DNA from: Lobosporangium transversale
Taxonomy: Eukaryota; Mortierellomycota; Mortierellomycetes; Mortierellales; Mortierellaceae
Assembly: GCF_002105155.1 (NCBI RefSeq)
Contig: NW_019028983.1
Span: 1,004,273-1,068,272 of the forward strand
Direction: 5' to 3'
Length of the DNA: 64,000 nt
Part shown: positions 1-11,507 of the stretch, piece after piece
Layout: each line of letters opens with the position of its first letter
Numbering within the stretch: position 1 is the first letter of the stretch
Made by a program: the position numbers and the translations under genes
Notes under the pieces: generated by a model
Databases searched by the model: none
Told to the model about the DNA's origin: nothing
Seen by the model: the letters and a program-made list of their open reading frames with translations, nothing else

Positions 1-323
1 GTAGTATTTATTTTTATTTTAACTCTGCCCGAAATCAGTAGGTTTTATTCGAAGTCTGTCCGAAATGACTTTTGCTCTTGGAATCGACGGAGTGAGTGTT
101 TTCTTTGAACCCTGGTTCCTGAAAGACACGTTTATGAAAGCCTCTTGTATGCTTTGGCTTGCTCAAAATCTAAAAATACTCGGTTTTCAGGAATCAAGGA
201 ATGCGCCATGGATAAATGAGAAGCAATGCCAGGGCTTGGCCACGAGAAGGTGTTTTAGAAGCACAGTTTTCACACCCATGTCTATTTACTCCTACTCCTC
301 GTGTTTGGTGGACCTCAATCTTG

Positions 324-355
<32 letters not shown>

Positions 356-2150
356 ATCCTGTCTTCATGATTATTTTTATTTTTTATTTTTTAACGGATT
401 CACTAATTCAAGATACTTTATTCCAGACTGCAAGGCTTGCACATTTCTGTTGCCTTTTTAAAACTATAAAATGAAGCGAAAATGCATTAAATCGACCAAG
501 AAACATCGTTGTGATCAATTCACTTGGTCCCTTAAAAAAATATCGTTGTCTATTTCTCGGAAAAATGAACCTGCAATGCCACTGATAAAGGGCAGAAAGG
601 CAAGTATCCATTCTATGGGCATATTTTAAGCCCTACCATTACGTATGCCTGGATTGTGATGAGTCTTCATATACTGGGGAAAAGCGAGAAAAAAAAATCC
701 TGCAGCCAAAAGTATCTTGCAGCAAAAAATAAAAGTAGTAAAGAAGCCCTCAACGCAGGTCTACTTGAGTGCTTGGGGTGACAGGGTAGAGGGCCTTTTT
801 GTGCTTTTGTTTTGCTGGGCGATTTGACAAAAAGGGACAGTAACAGAGGTGATCAGAGCTTGATGAGAGCTTGTCTGCTCCATGCAAAGAAACAAGCGCC
901 TGTTTCATGTTATAACTTTTCTTCCGATTAGGCGTTATGGAGAATCATGATAGAATCGGTTAAGAATTAACAAAAGAACATTTGCACTGAAAATAGGTCC
1001 TCGGGGTATAAGCTTAAGTAATGGTTTCCAAATAATGCGGAGTGTTTCTCTAATTAGTGACGATGGTTTCAAATCGCGAGCTTAAAAGCTTAATAACAAT
1101 AAGCGCATGATGCAAAGATGGTTTGAAGAGCGGAGGAAAGGATCGAGAAAGGCGAAGGCTATTGTGTCAAATGAGAATTTAAGTATCCCTATTTTTGGAT
1201 GTTGTGGTCTGGTGATTCAAATCATTGCTGGTACATCTATACTGACGCCAAGGAAAGTTGTAGTCAAGAATACTGGCGGAAGGCGTGCAGGGATAGGAGC
1301 ACAGTTCTGGACAGGTGGAGGCGTCTTTTTTCAAGATTCAACCTGAGGAACTATTCCTGGTTAGGGATTGTTCCTGAATCTATGCTAGCAATCTGTGCAA
1401 TGCAAGCCTGCAGCAGTCGATCCGCAGCAGTTGCAGCAGACAGAGGAGGCCCGCTTGCAAGAGTTAATGTTTACGGATGAGCGCTATCTAATAAGTTTTA
1501 TCGATGCTCTTAGTGGAAATGAGCCATTGATCTGAATGAATGCGCCTAGAAACCCTTGAGGCCGCACAGGACTACAGGATAAGATGACTACCTATTGAAG
1601 CTACAACCAGGCTACTGCAATGCCTGCTTGCCTGTCAATGGTGAAGTAAGCATGGCAAAGCAATCGTCTATTAAACCACTGAGTCATGGATACCAAATTC
1701 TTTTTTTTTTTTTTTTTTTTTTTGTCCGGAAAACACGAACTGCGCCCCTATACTTTTCCATTTCCTTGCGGCATGGGAAGTATGCCACATAAGTCATCAC
1801 AATACAGACTGGAATGCAGAGTAACAATCACTCTTGACTGCATGTTGATTTCGGCAACAGCCTCGGATGCAGCTGGCTGTATGCTAGCCATGGGCCTCTA
1901 CCGTGATGGTTCTTTAGGATAAGAGGGATGTGTTTTTTTATTTTGGCTGTAACAATTACTAAACGGAGCTTTTTTTTTACGCTTACAATGATCATTCGTC
2001 ACACACATTGTTCTCAGCATAACGGGGACGCCAAAGGGAGAGGCTTTAAAAACAATGATCTCTTTCTTTCCCACGTCTCTTTTGGGTACTTACTGCCATA
2101 ATTACTGATTACAACAAGGGCAGGTACTGGAATGACCTTATATTTGTTTG

Positions 2151-2186
<36 letters not shown>

Positions 2187-4405
2187 GGGTTATAACCACC
2201 TTTATTCCCTTCATTTTGACAAGGCTGCCAGTGCTTAGTGCTGGCTACTCCCTCGTAGTATTTACTGAGGTCCGTCGAGCGAGCTCAAGTAGCCACCATA
2301 ATTGCCTTTAAGCATCGACAAGGAACAAAGTATAACAAAATTATACAACTTTATTTAAGCACGAGCCACATACAGCACAGCTGATCGCCACACTGCATGT
2401 GGCTGTGCAAGAGTACTAAATAAAGTCAACTTGTTGCCCTTGCTGGCTGGTTTATCATGCCTATAGCCACAGATCAAGGAACAACTTACCATGGCATGCG
2501 GAAAGTACCATATATGTTGTTATTCCTCCAAGTAAAATACAAAATAGTATTAGGACCAACACTACCAGTTTCTTTGCTTCCTTGCATGCTGAAGTATTGT
2601 CAATGGACCATAAGCTGTGTCGACTGTAACATACTTTAGTTGGTAATTTCCGAATAAAGAAAGGCGCCTTGGAGTGGTAGTTCTATAACCTTGGTTTGTT
2701 AATCTTTGCTTTTAACGCGCAGAGTTCAAAACAACCATTTTGTAGCTGTTTCTTCTGGTCTCGTTGCCTCCCGCAAAAGGTTCCACGTCGGCTTGTCCAG
2801 CTAATGTAAGATATTGTTCTTCATCTTATTTTGATTCTTATCCACTGGAAAATATACGTGGGCTCCACTGTTCGGTCTTATTAAGTTTGAGCAGGAAAAA
2901 AACGAGAGGATAGAATTGAATCAGATTTCCTTGAGTACTTCTTTCTCCTTTTCTCTTCTCTCTTCTCTCTTCTTCCTTTTCTCTGCAGCACTTATTCTAA
3001 TACATTGGCATCTCTCTAAATAACTCTCTCAAGAATATACGGCGCTTCAATATGCGGCCTACGATATTCATTATTTTATGCCAAGATCAAGCAATGATAT
3101 TTGTGCCATAAGACTTCCGAAGCTCTGTTTTATCATTGTCGCCTGCCTCTATCCCATGAAGATCTAAGCAGGCTGGCGTTTCTTCCTCTTTCAAGCCCTC
3201 CGGGCTGCAGGAACGAGTCAAAAGGATCAGATGAGATGCATTGTCAATTAATATGAAATTGCTCATAAAGTATTCAAATGTTTATACATGGGCATTATGG
3301 ATGATTTTCAGCTTTTTCTCCGCGTTTACCTTTATAAAAAATAAGGTCTGTGATATAATCAGCTAATAGGACAGAGTCATTCAATGTAAAGAGTGTATAA
3401 GTCTGGAAGCCAAGCCGTTTAGATGATTTAGCAAGGATACAGAGTGGATATGCAGTAGAAAAAAAAAGACTTTTTTTGTGTACTGTATTTGATGATTATA
3501 TTTCCCCACTGTTCAGCAACATTCCCGGCATTCTAAAGAAAATGATAGGCTATTCATCCGAGAAGCCATAGTCGCCAAATTGCGATGTTCTAAGTTATCA
3601 TTATCGTACTTTCTCAAGGAAAAGAATCAGGGACGAGAAGCCCCTTTGATTTCTATCCGGTCAGCTCATAGTCGGTGGTGACACAGCTTTATTAGCCTTG
3701 CAAAGCAAACACTGGATGCAATCTACTCGCGTCTTTTATGGGCTTCATCAATTTGCTTCGAGTAAACGCGTCGTCATTAGGAATATGAGGCCTTTTTTTT
3801 TTCCCTCTGAGGTTTACTTTCTTTTTCTGAAGTCAAGCATAGAGACAGGCCTCCAAGGGAATTGCAATCCAATGAACATAAACCCCGTTCCCCTTCTATA
3901 CTCCTCTCGACTTGAAGAAATAGATCCAGGGTCAGTGACGAGGCTAATAAATAGAGTGAGACCTCTAAAGAAAAAAACCAATAAACGACTAGATTGTTTA
4001 TTATAGACTCTCCATTTGTTATGTGAAGTGCCTCTTGAAATGAAGCCTGGCTGATGGAAGAAATTGAATCTCAGAGAATGGAATAATGGAGAGTCATCAG
4101 CCAGACCATAAAGCTTTAAAGTTTGGGCATGTTTTGAAAAAAAAAATGTAGTTTGGAGTGATAAATACAAATAAAATACCAAATGAAAAAAAAAGTCATG
4201 GTTAATGAAGAGACTTTTTAGCGAACAATCGGAACAATTGGAACTAGTGCTTACCTCAGTCTTCTGGAACAGATGACTTTTTTTTTTTTTTTTTTTTTTA
4301 AATAGAGCAATTTTGTTTCTTACTTTCTTCCTTTCTTCCTTCTCAACCCTTCCACATCTCCTATTCTACTTTATTTTCCCAACAGTACTCATACATATTT
4401 CAAAC
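1..4405. other. intergenic or gene-poor stretch, no supported gene
   Basis: No reading frame here resembles a known protein, and none extends across plausible introns. Overlapping short plus-strand frames at about 1107-1480 do not join into a recognisable protein. A/T homopolymers interrupt the region: A runs at 324-353 and about 2151-2184, T runs at about 1701-1723 and 4279-4300. The last 100 bases are pyrimidine-rich and look like the leader of the next gene. Confidence 0.5.
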
Positions 4406-5407
4406 ATGGACAAGATCGCAGGTCTCCTTCAGCAACAAGTGATGCAGCGTTTAGCTGGCGGTGGTGCTGATAGCGACGACGATGACGATGGTAAACTATA
4501 CCTGTACTTGCAAACAACCCATTTCTTTTTCTTTCTCTCCTTTCCTTTTCTTTGAAAGCAGCTTGGAGCAGGACGTGAAAGAGGCGCTGTCTCGAAAGCC
4601 GTGTGACGGAAAAGAGCGTGTCTTATCAATTGCACATCGAATCATCTCCAGTTGACAGTCCTTACTATTGACGACTCTGGTATTGGATGTTTTGCGTTAC
4701 CTCTTACAACAAATGGACTTCAGGAAGATTAGGCGGACATCTTAGAGAGTGAAAAATGCAATGGCCATCAATTCTCCCTCCCCTCAAACTTTGGTATTTA
4801 CAAGAGGGAGTGGGAAAATATTGTTCAAGTTTATGCATCACTAACAATTTTTTTCTTTCTTTCACATGTGTCAAAAAAATATACCCTTCTTTCCCACCGT
4901 CCTTATCCTTTGTATCCCTGTTGGCCATTGTGGGCTGTTGCCATCTCCCTTTGTGAACGAATAGTGAAGGAGGTCAAGCGTGAATCGCTGAACAAAGTTG
5001 CTCAGCAGGGCGTTGAGGCACCTACTGATTCTGATATCGACGATGCTAAAGCCGCACACGACAAAGTCTACCAGCAAGGACAGTCTAAGGAAGCCTCGGA
5101 TGAGGAGCTCGGCAAGGCTGCTGGAGTAGAAGCCTTCAAGGCCTGCGATGGAGACGAAGACAAGGGTGATTTTGTCCAAAAGGCTATGGCAGAGGCTATG
5201 AAGTTGATTTCAGGCGGTGGAGGAGCTGATAAGAGCGCTATTATTCAAACTGCCATCGCAACGGTCACCAAATTATTTATGAGCAAAGCTGGTGGTGCAG
5301 GTGGTAGTGGTGGTGGTAACCAATTAGCTGCGCTTTTGGGTAATCCTCAGGTCAAAGCAGCAATGGAGAATCCACAGGTTGCAGGTCTTCTCAAGAAGTT
5401 TATGTAA
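4406..5407 (+). CDS. small DUF7721-like protein, two exons
   Basis: Model: exons 4406-4490 and 4965-5407, giving 175 residues. The 474-nt intron starts GTAAAC and ends AATAG; phase 1 is kept, so an Asp-rich run passes directly into KEVKRESLNK. The protein has a short N-terminal helix (MDKIAGLLQQQ), an acidic stretch near residues 23-28, a central part with AAHDKVYQQG and AGVEAFKA, a Gly/Ser linker, and a C-terminal helical block rich in Asn, Pro and Gln. This order resembles fungal proteins carrying DUF7721, whose function I do not know; the family call is from memory of the pattern. The intron is long for this window, so an extra small exon inside it cannot be excluded. An AATAAA lies at 5563-5568, 156 nt after the stop. 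Confidence 0.7.
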
Positions 5408-5674
5408 TTTGTTTTGTTCCTGTCATAGTATGAAAAGGAAAGTTTTTTCTGCTGTTGTAAATATCAAATACAGATTTTGAACCTGCCGAGTTTAACAAGA
5501 GATCATGTGGGCAAGAAGGAAACTCTTTGAGGTCACGGGAAAGGTGTTTTCTAATTTCTATGAATAAATGTAATCAACGCCAAATCATTCTAGCTAGCCA
5601 TCTAGCCAAGCCCAAGGTCTTGTTGAAGACATGGTACAATGACGAGGATATCTCAAATGCTCCTCCTTCTGACC

Positions 5675-5705
<31 letters not shown>

Positions 5706-5766
5706 CGTTTGTCTGTCGAGCGACATCACGTTTTAAAAAACACTGGGAGGGTTTCCCCTGTCTCGT

Positions 5767-5800
<34 letters not shown>

Positions 5801-6507
5801 CTCCCCTGACCTCTTTTTCCTTTTCTGACACAAGAAAGTGTTTCCAATTCACTTTCACGCACTCTGTCTCTGTTTCCAATTCCACTGACTGGTAACACTT
5901 CACCATTCGTGCTCCTTGTAATTGGACATTGGGACGTTTGCATATTTTTCTTTTTTATCTTCCTTTAGAAAGAAAAGCAAAGCTACTCAGCACTCTCTTC
6001 ATTGACCAGTCTTTTTTTTTTTTTTTTTTTTTTTTACCTGTTTCATCCAAACCCAAAGATAAAAAGAACAGACCAACACAAAAAACTTTTTTTTTTTGCC
6101 TTTCTTTCTTCTACAACCTATTCAATATTATATACCCGTGCTGATTTGCGTAAAGAACTATCCATCACATTCACTCACTCATTATCCCGCTCTATCACCA
6201 AAAGACTTTTTCTTTCTTTCTTTCCTTTGTAATTGTTGTGTATAATACAGACCATCAGTCTTGTTCATTAAAAAAAAAAGGAAAAGCATTCACCTACACA
6301 TTCATTTGCATCAACCACAACAGAGATTCAGTAACCTCAAACAAATAGCAGCAGCAGGATTCACAGTATTAACAGCAACAACGGCAACAGCAATTATAGC
6401 ATAAAAAAGAAAAAAGAAAAAAGCCGTGCTGAGCAAGTTTGTCAATATTTACAATCCAAACAGAGAGAAAGAGAGAACGAAAGTAAGAGAAAGTGAAAGT
6501 GAGAAGC
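5408..6507. other. intergenic region with T tracts and the leader of the phosphatase gene
   Basis: This holds the 3' end of the DUF7721-like gene and the 5' region of the phosphatase gene. T homopolymers occur at 5678-5705, 5770-5798 and about 6012-6035. From about 6240 to 6507 the sequence is A/CA-rich, as expected for a long untranslated leader. No coding frame is supported. Confidence 0.5.
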
Positions 6508-9500
6508 ATGTCGTCTTCAGTTCAAATCTCTACGTCAGAACATCGTCTAGCCGTGCTTCAACATGAAGGCGACCCCAGACCAAGCTCCACATCTGTCGTT
6601 GCCACATTAAGACATAGCCCAAGACTGCTGCTCCGCAAGAAGGCAAGCGCACTCAAGGAGCCTGCTCAAAGTCCAGATATTTTCGCACGAGGACCAGGGC
6701 CAGCTTTAAGAGCATCCACCAGGCTTCAAACCAGAAACGCCAGCGCCAAAGTACATAATTCTCGAACGAAAAAGGCTTCACGACAGCAACAGCAACAGCA
6801 ACAACAGGGACAAAGCCGTAGTGTAAACCAGCTGACGCAATATACCAATGATATATCAGGCAATGGCAATGGCAATGGCAATGAAAATTCCCTAGAAACA
6901 GTAACAACATCAACAACAAGAACAACAGCAACAACCCGCTTGGGCATACAGTTGGTTTCGGCTGATATCACTGTGGATGGTCCTGTTCAAACTAGGTCTT
7001 CTCGTTCATCCTCCTCCTCCTCCTCCACCGTCACCACCGCTATCACCATCACAGAACCGATGGCATCAACTCTATCCACTCCGACATCAAGAATTAACAC
7101 AGCCTCTAGTCAAAGTTCAACCTCAATTGTCACTGAAAATTCAAGTTTAACAGAAAGAAAATCCAGAATTACCACACGCAGTTTGTCACAGACACGAGAA
7201 ACAACACGAGCCAGGACAAGGACAAGTCGTACCCGAGCACATACTAGGACACTATCCACCAAAGCATCCGACATTCCTGGGGATGAGGAGGAAAAATCTG
7301 ATGAGGAAGATGAAGAGGATGAAGTCCGATTTCGATACCACCTCCGATCACCTACCCATCAGCGTCGTCGTCGATCTGTACAAAAGCCTGTTTCAGCTGG
7401 AGTCGTCTCTGAGGCCAGATCCATTTCGAACTTGAGCTTGACACCTCGCTTAACTCGATTGGGCGCACGACATGAATCGGGACATGGCTTTGAGGAAGAG
7501 CCTGATCAGGAACAGTCTCAACGAAATCGACATTTAGAGAAGGCTGAGAAGACTCCGGTACATGGAAGGCGCTCGCGGTCAACCACAAGCTCTAGTAGCC
7601 AGGACAGTGCTGCTGTAAAAAACAAGACGAACACAACAACTTATTCTTCTCCAGGAGCTCAAGCGGCTCCTCGCAAAGTTAAGAAAAAGTCTGTGAATCA
7701 CCATAAGGTGCCCAGTTTACCAGCCAACCGGCGACGGCTTCGTGCTCGAACGACAAAAATTGCGAAAATGGGTATCGATGGTGAAGGTGTTGTGGGTGGG
7801 GAAGAAGAAGAAGAAGAAGATGACGATGACGACGATGAGGAAGAAGAAGAAGAGGAGGAGGAAGAGGAAGATGTTGATTATGAGAATTACAGTAAACCAG
7901 CTGTCGGTGAGGATATGATGGAGGTGGAGCCACCAACATCTGTAACTCTGCCGCGCCAACAAAATGCTATGGAGGATATCATTTCTCAGAATACACAAGG
8001 TTGTTTCATTGCTTCGAAGCCTGAAGTGCCAGCGACTACAGCAGGTTTCAGCAGTGTTTTGGTAGCACAGACATCAAACAATGCCAAACGCAAAGTCGAT
8101 GATGAGTACATGGAGGATTTACCAATGGTCTCCATGGATGAAGACCAGATAGTTAGTACAAAACTGGCTAGAATCGATGACACAAGTAGTATGGATAAGC
8201 ATGCATACCTCAAGACCTTTTATAGTATCTTGAAAAGCCCGCGTGGAGATGGTAATATCAACGGCAATTGCATGTTAATTGACTTGGTGACATCAGTGCC
8301 GGTCTGATGGATTTACAATTCTAACGTCTCTGTGTATATTGTAGACGATGATGGAATTCTTTCTTCAGAATCTGAAGATGCCGATCTCGAGTCAGAGGAT
8401 GATGAGGATGATTTTGAAGAAATTGACATGTAAGTAGATGATCCGATACTTTTCTGAGAGTTTAATAATAGTTTAAAACATATGGGGTTGTAGAGGGCCT
8501 GATACCCATTTTTTTTTTTTTTTTTTTTTTTTATAGTTGGGAATTTATAGGCACATTGCCTCCATTGGGACCTTTGCCTCATGGCTTTATTTCAACAATG
8601 CCGGACAGGACAGAGTCAACACCTGCAATTACACTTGTTTTAGATATTGATGAGACCCTCGTCCACTGCGCCACCAGACCCCTTGGTATGATTTACCTTT
8701 CAGCTGATAAAGAGATACTCCATCGTGGTTAATGGGCTCCTTCATATTGAAAAAAGTACTGATCGTTGTGCTGTCTTATTCTCTCTATAACAGAATCACC
8801 TGATATTATCTTTCCTGTAGAATATAATAACGAGACCTGGGAAGTGTATGGTAGGATTCGGCCTGGTATGCACGAATTTCTTGGTAAGTTGATGTGGATT
8901 TGTGATATGTTTTATTTATTGCAGAGATAGAAAAGATATGGTAAGAGATGATTGAAGCTAAAGGCTCATGAATGGGATCTCTTGACGACTAATAGAAAAA
9001 ACCTCGGCGAAATTTGAAGTCATCACGTTCACAGCGAGCCAGGAATGTTATGCTGAGGCGCTGCTCAAGATCATCGATCCGGAGAAAAAGTATATCAAGC
9101 ATCGGTATTATCGCGATTCTTGTATCCCTGTTTTCGGGAACTATATCAAGGATCTTAGGATTTTGAATAGAGATTTATCCAAAGTTGTGATTATTGACAA
9201 TTCTCCACAAGCTTTTGGATATCAAATCTCTAATGGTGTTCCTATTGACTCGTGGTATGATGACAAGTCAGATCGGGAGCTTTCCAAGGTGATGTCGTTT
9301 TTGGAAACTTTGGAGGGAGTAGAAGATGTTCGTCCTAGGATTGATGAGCAATATAGATTACAGGAACGACTTAGCAAGGCACTGGCGCAACTGGCATCGC
9401 ATCAACAGATCAGTAGCATGAATGGACTTGGAGCATTAGGCACGACCCTGGACGCATCGTTTGTTGCCTCGACACCTTCTTTGGCAGCACCAGTAGCATC

Positions 9501-9795
9501 AACCTCAACGACAGTAGATGTAGTCGAGGATCTCTCTGCGCTTCAGGAAATTGTACCGGATCATGCGAACGTGAACGATACGTCGATGATGATTTACGAA
9601 ATTGAATTCGAGAAGCCACCATCGCCGTCAGATGAAGATGAGAATGAATGTGATGAAAAGAGTACTAGTCGGATGCGACGAGGAGGACCAGAGGTGACGA
9701 ATGCAGGTTCATCGGGTATTAAAGGAGGATCGCAAGGGATGACGATGACTACAAGATCCAGTCTGGATGCTACGAGGCATTTAGTGTCATTGTAA
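6508..9795 (+). CDS. CTDSPL2/SCP-like phosphatase (FCP1 homology domain) with long disordered N-terminus
   Basis: Exons 6508-8251, 8345-8429, 8537-8685, 8794-8883 and 8996-9795 give 955 residues; all splice phases agree. The start is the ATG at 6508; a frame extension to 6493 has only GTG. Residues 1-600 are low-complexity: Ser/Thr-rich, a short poly-Gln run, Arg-rich segments and a long Asp/Glu run. The catalytic FCPH/NIF domain begins near residue 640 with DIDETLVHC; the first Asp is residue 646. Downstream are [30 protein letters not shown] and [10 protein letters not shown], an order matching human CTDSPL2 and SCP phosphatases closely. Family members are Mg-dependent aspartate phosphatases acting on phospho-Ser/Thr, often RNA polymerase II CTD or signalling proteins. 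Substrate here is unknown. The third exon follows an intron ending in a long T tract. Confidence 0.92.
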
Positions 9796-9840
9796 TATTG
9801 TAATAGCACAGAATGTGTTTAAATCATCTAATTTTGAGGC

Positions 9841-9877
<37 letters not shown>

Positions 9878-11507
9878 CCGTGGACTAGAGATGAGTAGCT
9901 TGCTTGTTATTAAAGTTCGAAATTTTGGCCACAAGATGTTGGATATCAATCGTCATTTCTGAGTGAACGCAATTGAATAATAAAGGGTTCAAAAAATAAA
10001 AAATAAAAAAGGGTAAATTTGGAAGGGGCACGGAAATATAATCAGCCATAAATATTGAATTCTGGCTATTTCCTGAAGTGGTATTTTGCCAGCCACCTAG
10101 AATTAATCGGAGTATAGAATGATGATGGGGGAGAGGGGTGAAGTGTTTTATTTGTCATCTGGAGAGAGAGGGTAGGGTGGGGTGGGGAAAAGGAGGGTTT
10201 TACTCAGTCCCATTCTTTTTTTCCTCTGTCCTGCCCAGCTGCAAGAAAAGGAAAATGACAAATTGCCAATGCGCAGTGTGTTAAAATGCAATTGTGTCTG
10301 TGCTCAACAATGAAGATAAAGCATTGTATATATCACATGATTATTGGACAAAGATCGTTGAAGCAAACGTATATTGAGAGCATACGTGGATGGGATCGTT
10401 TTTAGTAGAGTTTAAGGTACATACATCATGTATGCTTCCCTGACTCACTTGTGAAAAAGCCATTAGAAATAGCTTTGTTTAGAGGCCTATTAAGCTCGAC
10501 CCACATGGGGTAGATGGTCCCTGAGATGGGCTTCATTTGAACTGAGGCTCCTTTCATTTGTTGTGATTCGAGATATTGGACATGGCACATTAATGAGGGA
10601 CAAATGTTGTTTTGACAATTATGATTTATAAATAAAAAGTTTACAAACAAAGGGCCGGCACTCGATCAAAAGACAATAGACTGTGGAAGATGGCAGTATG
10701 ATGGAGAATGGGCTAATAAAAGGTGATTAGCAGCATTAGAGAAAGTTGCAGCCTTAGGAATAGAAGGAGGAAAAAGAAGGAACAAAAAAAAAAAAAGTTG
10801 AAAAGCTTGTCTATTTAGTATAATATACAGTCTATGTAGTACATATAATATAATGGTATAATAGGAATGAATGGACTAGTCAATAGAATGTAATAAAATA
10901 AAAATATTACACTGAGACTGTTCCACGTACTTCTTTTATCACACAAACACATGAAATGTAAGAGGGTCGAGTTACTCAATTACTTTGGCGTTTAGCTTGT
11001 TTCCTCTCCAAGTACCAAGGCATCTCCCACATTTTTTATTTTTTATTTCCCATCCTTCTTCATCCCTCCATCCTTCACATTCCCTCCCTCATTTCAATAA
11101 TAGCTCGTCTTTTCTTTTTTCTTTTTTCTTTTTTTTTCTTCTTTGCTTTTACTTCTTACTGCTCATTGTTCTTTACTCCGCTAACATCCTGTTGTGGCCA
11201 AATAGACTTTTTTATCCCACCTTCAGCTCACTCACTCACACTCAGGAACATTCGCTGCATCCCTTTCTTTCTCTCTCCTCTCTCTCCTCTTTCCTCTCTC
11301 TTTCCTTTCCCCACACACCTGACTCATTGCCTTTTTCGTTCCCTCTCTTTTAAAGAAATATTTTCACATTGACCCTCGGGTGTACTGATTGACCATCCTT
11401 ATCGCTTCTTCTTCATCTTCGGTACCCCTTCCCCGTCCGGACAATTTGTCTCCCTCTCTTCTCCTTGATACGAGGTCGCCTTTTCTTCTTCTTCTTTTCT
11501 TTTTAGT
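9796..11507. other. intergenic region: A tract, then CT-rich leader
   Basis: A 32-base A run lies at 9844-9875, 48 bases after the phosphatase stop. The stretch from about 9900 to 10980 has no convincing frame; the minus-strand frame at 10426-10650 resembles no protein I know. From about 11030 to 11507 the plus strand is strongly C/T-rich, which is typical of fungal promoters and leaders, and it precedes the zinc-cluster gene. Confidence 0.5.

Noticed and set aside
1107-1480. Two overlapping frames suggesting a small gene
   Set aside because: Joining the frames gives no recognisable protein and no splice sites support it.
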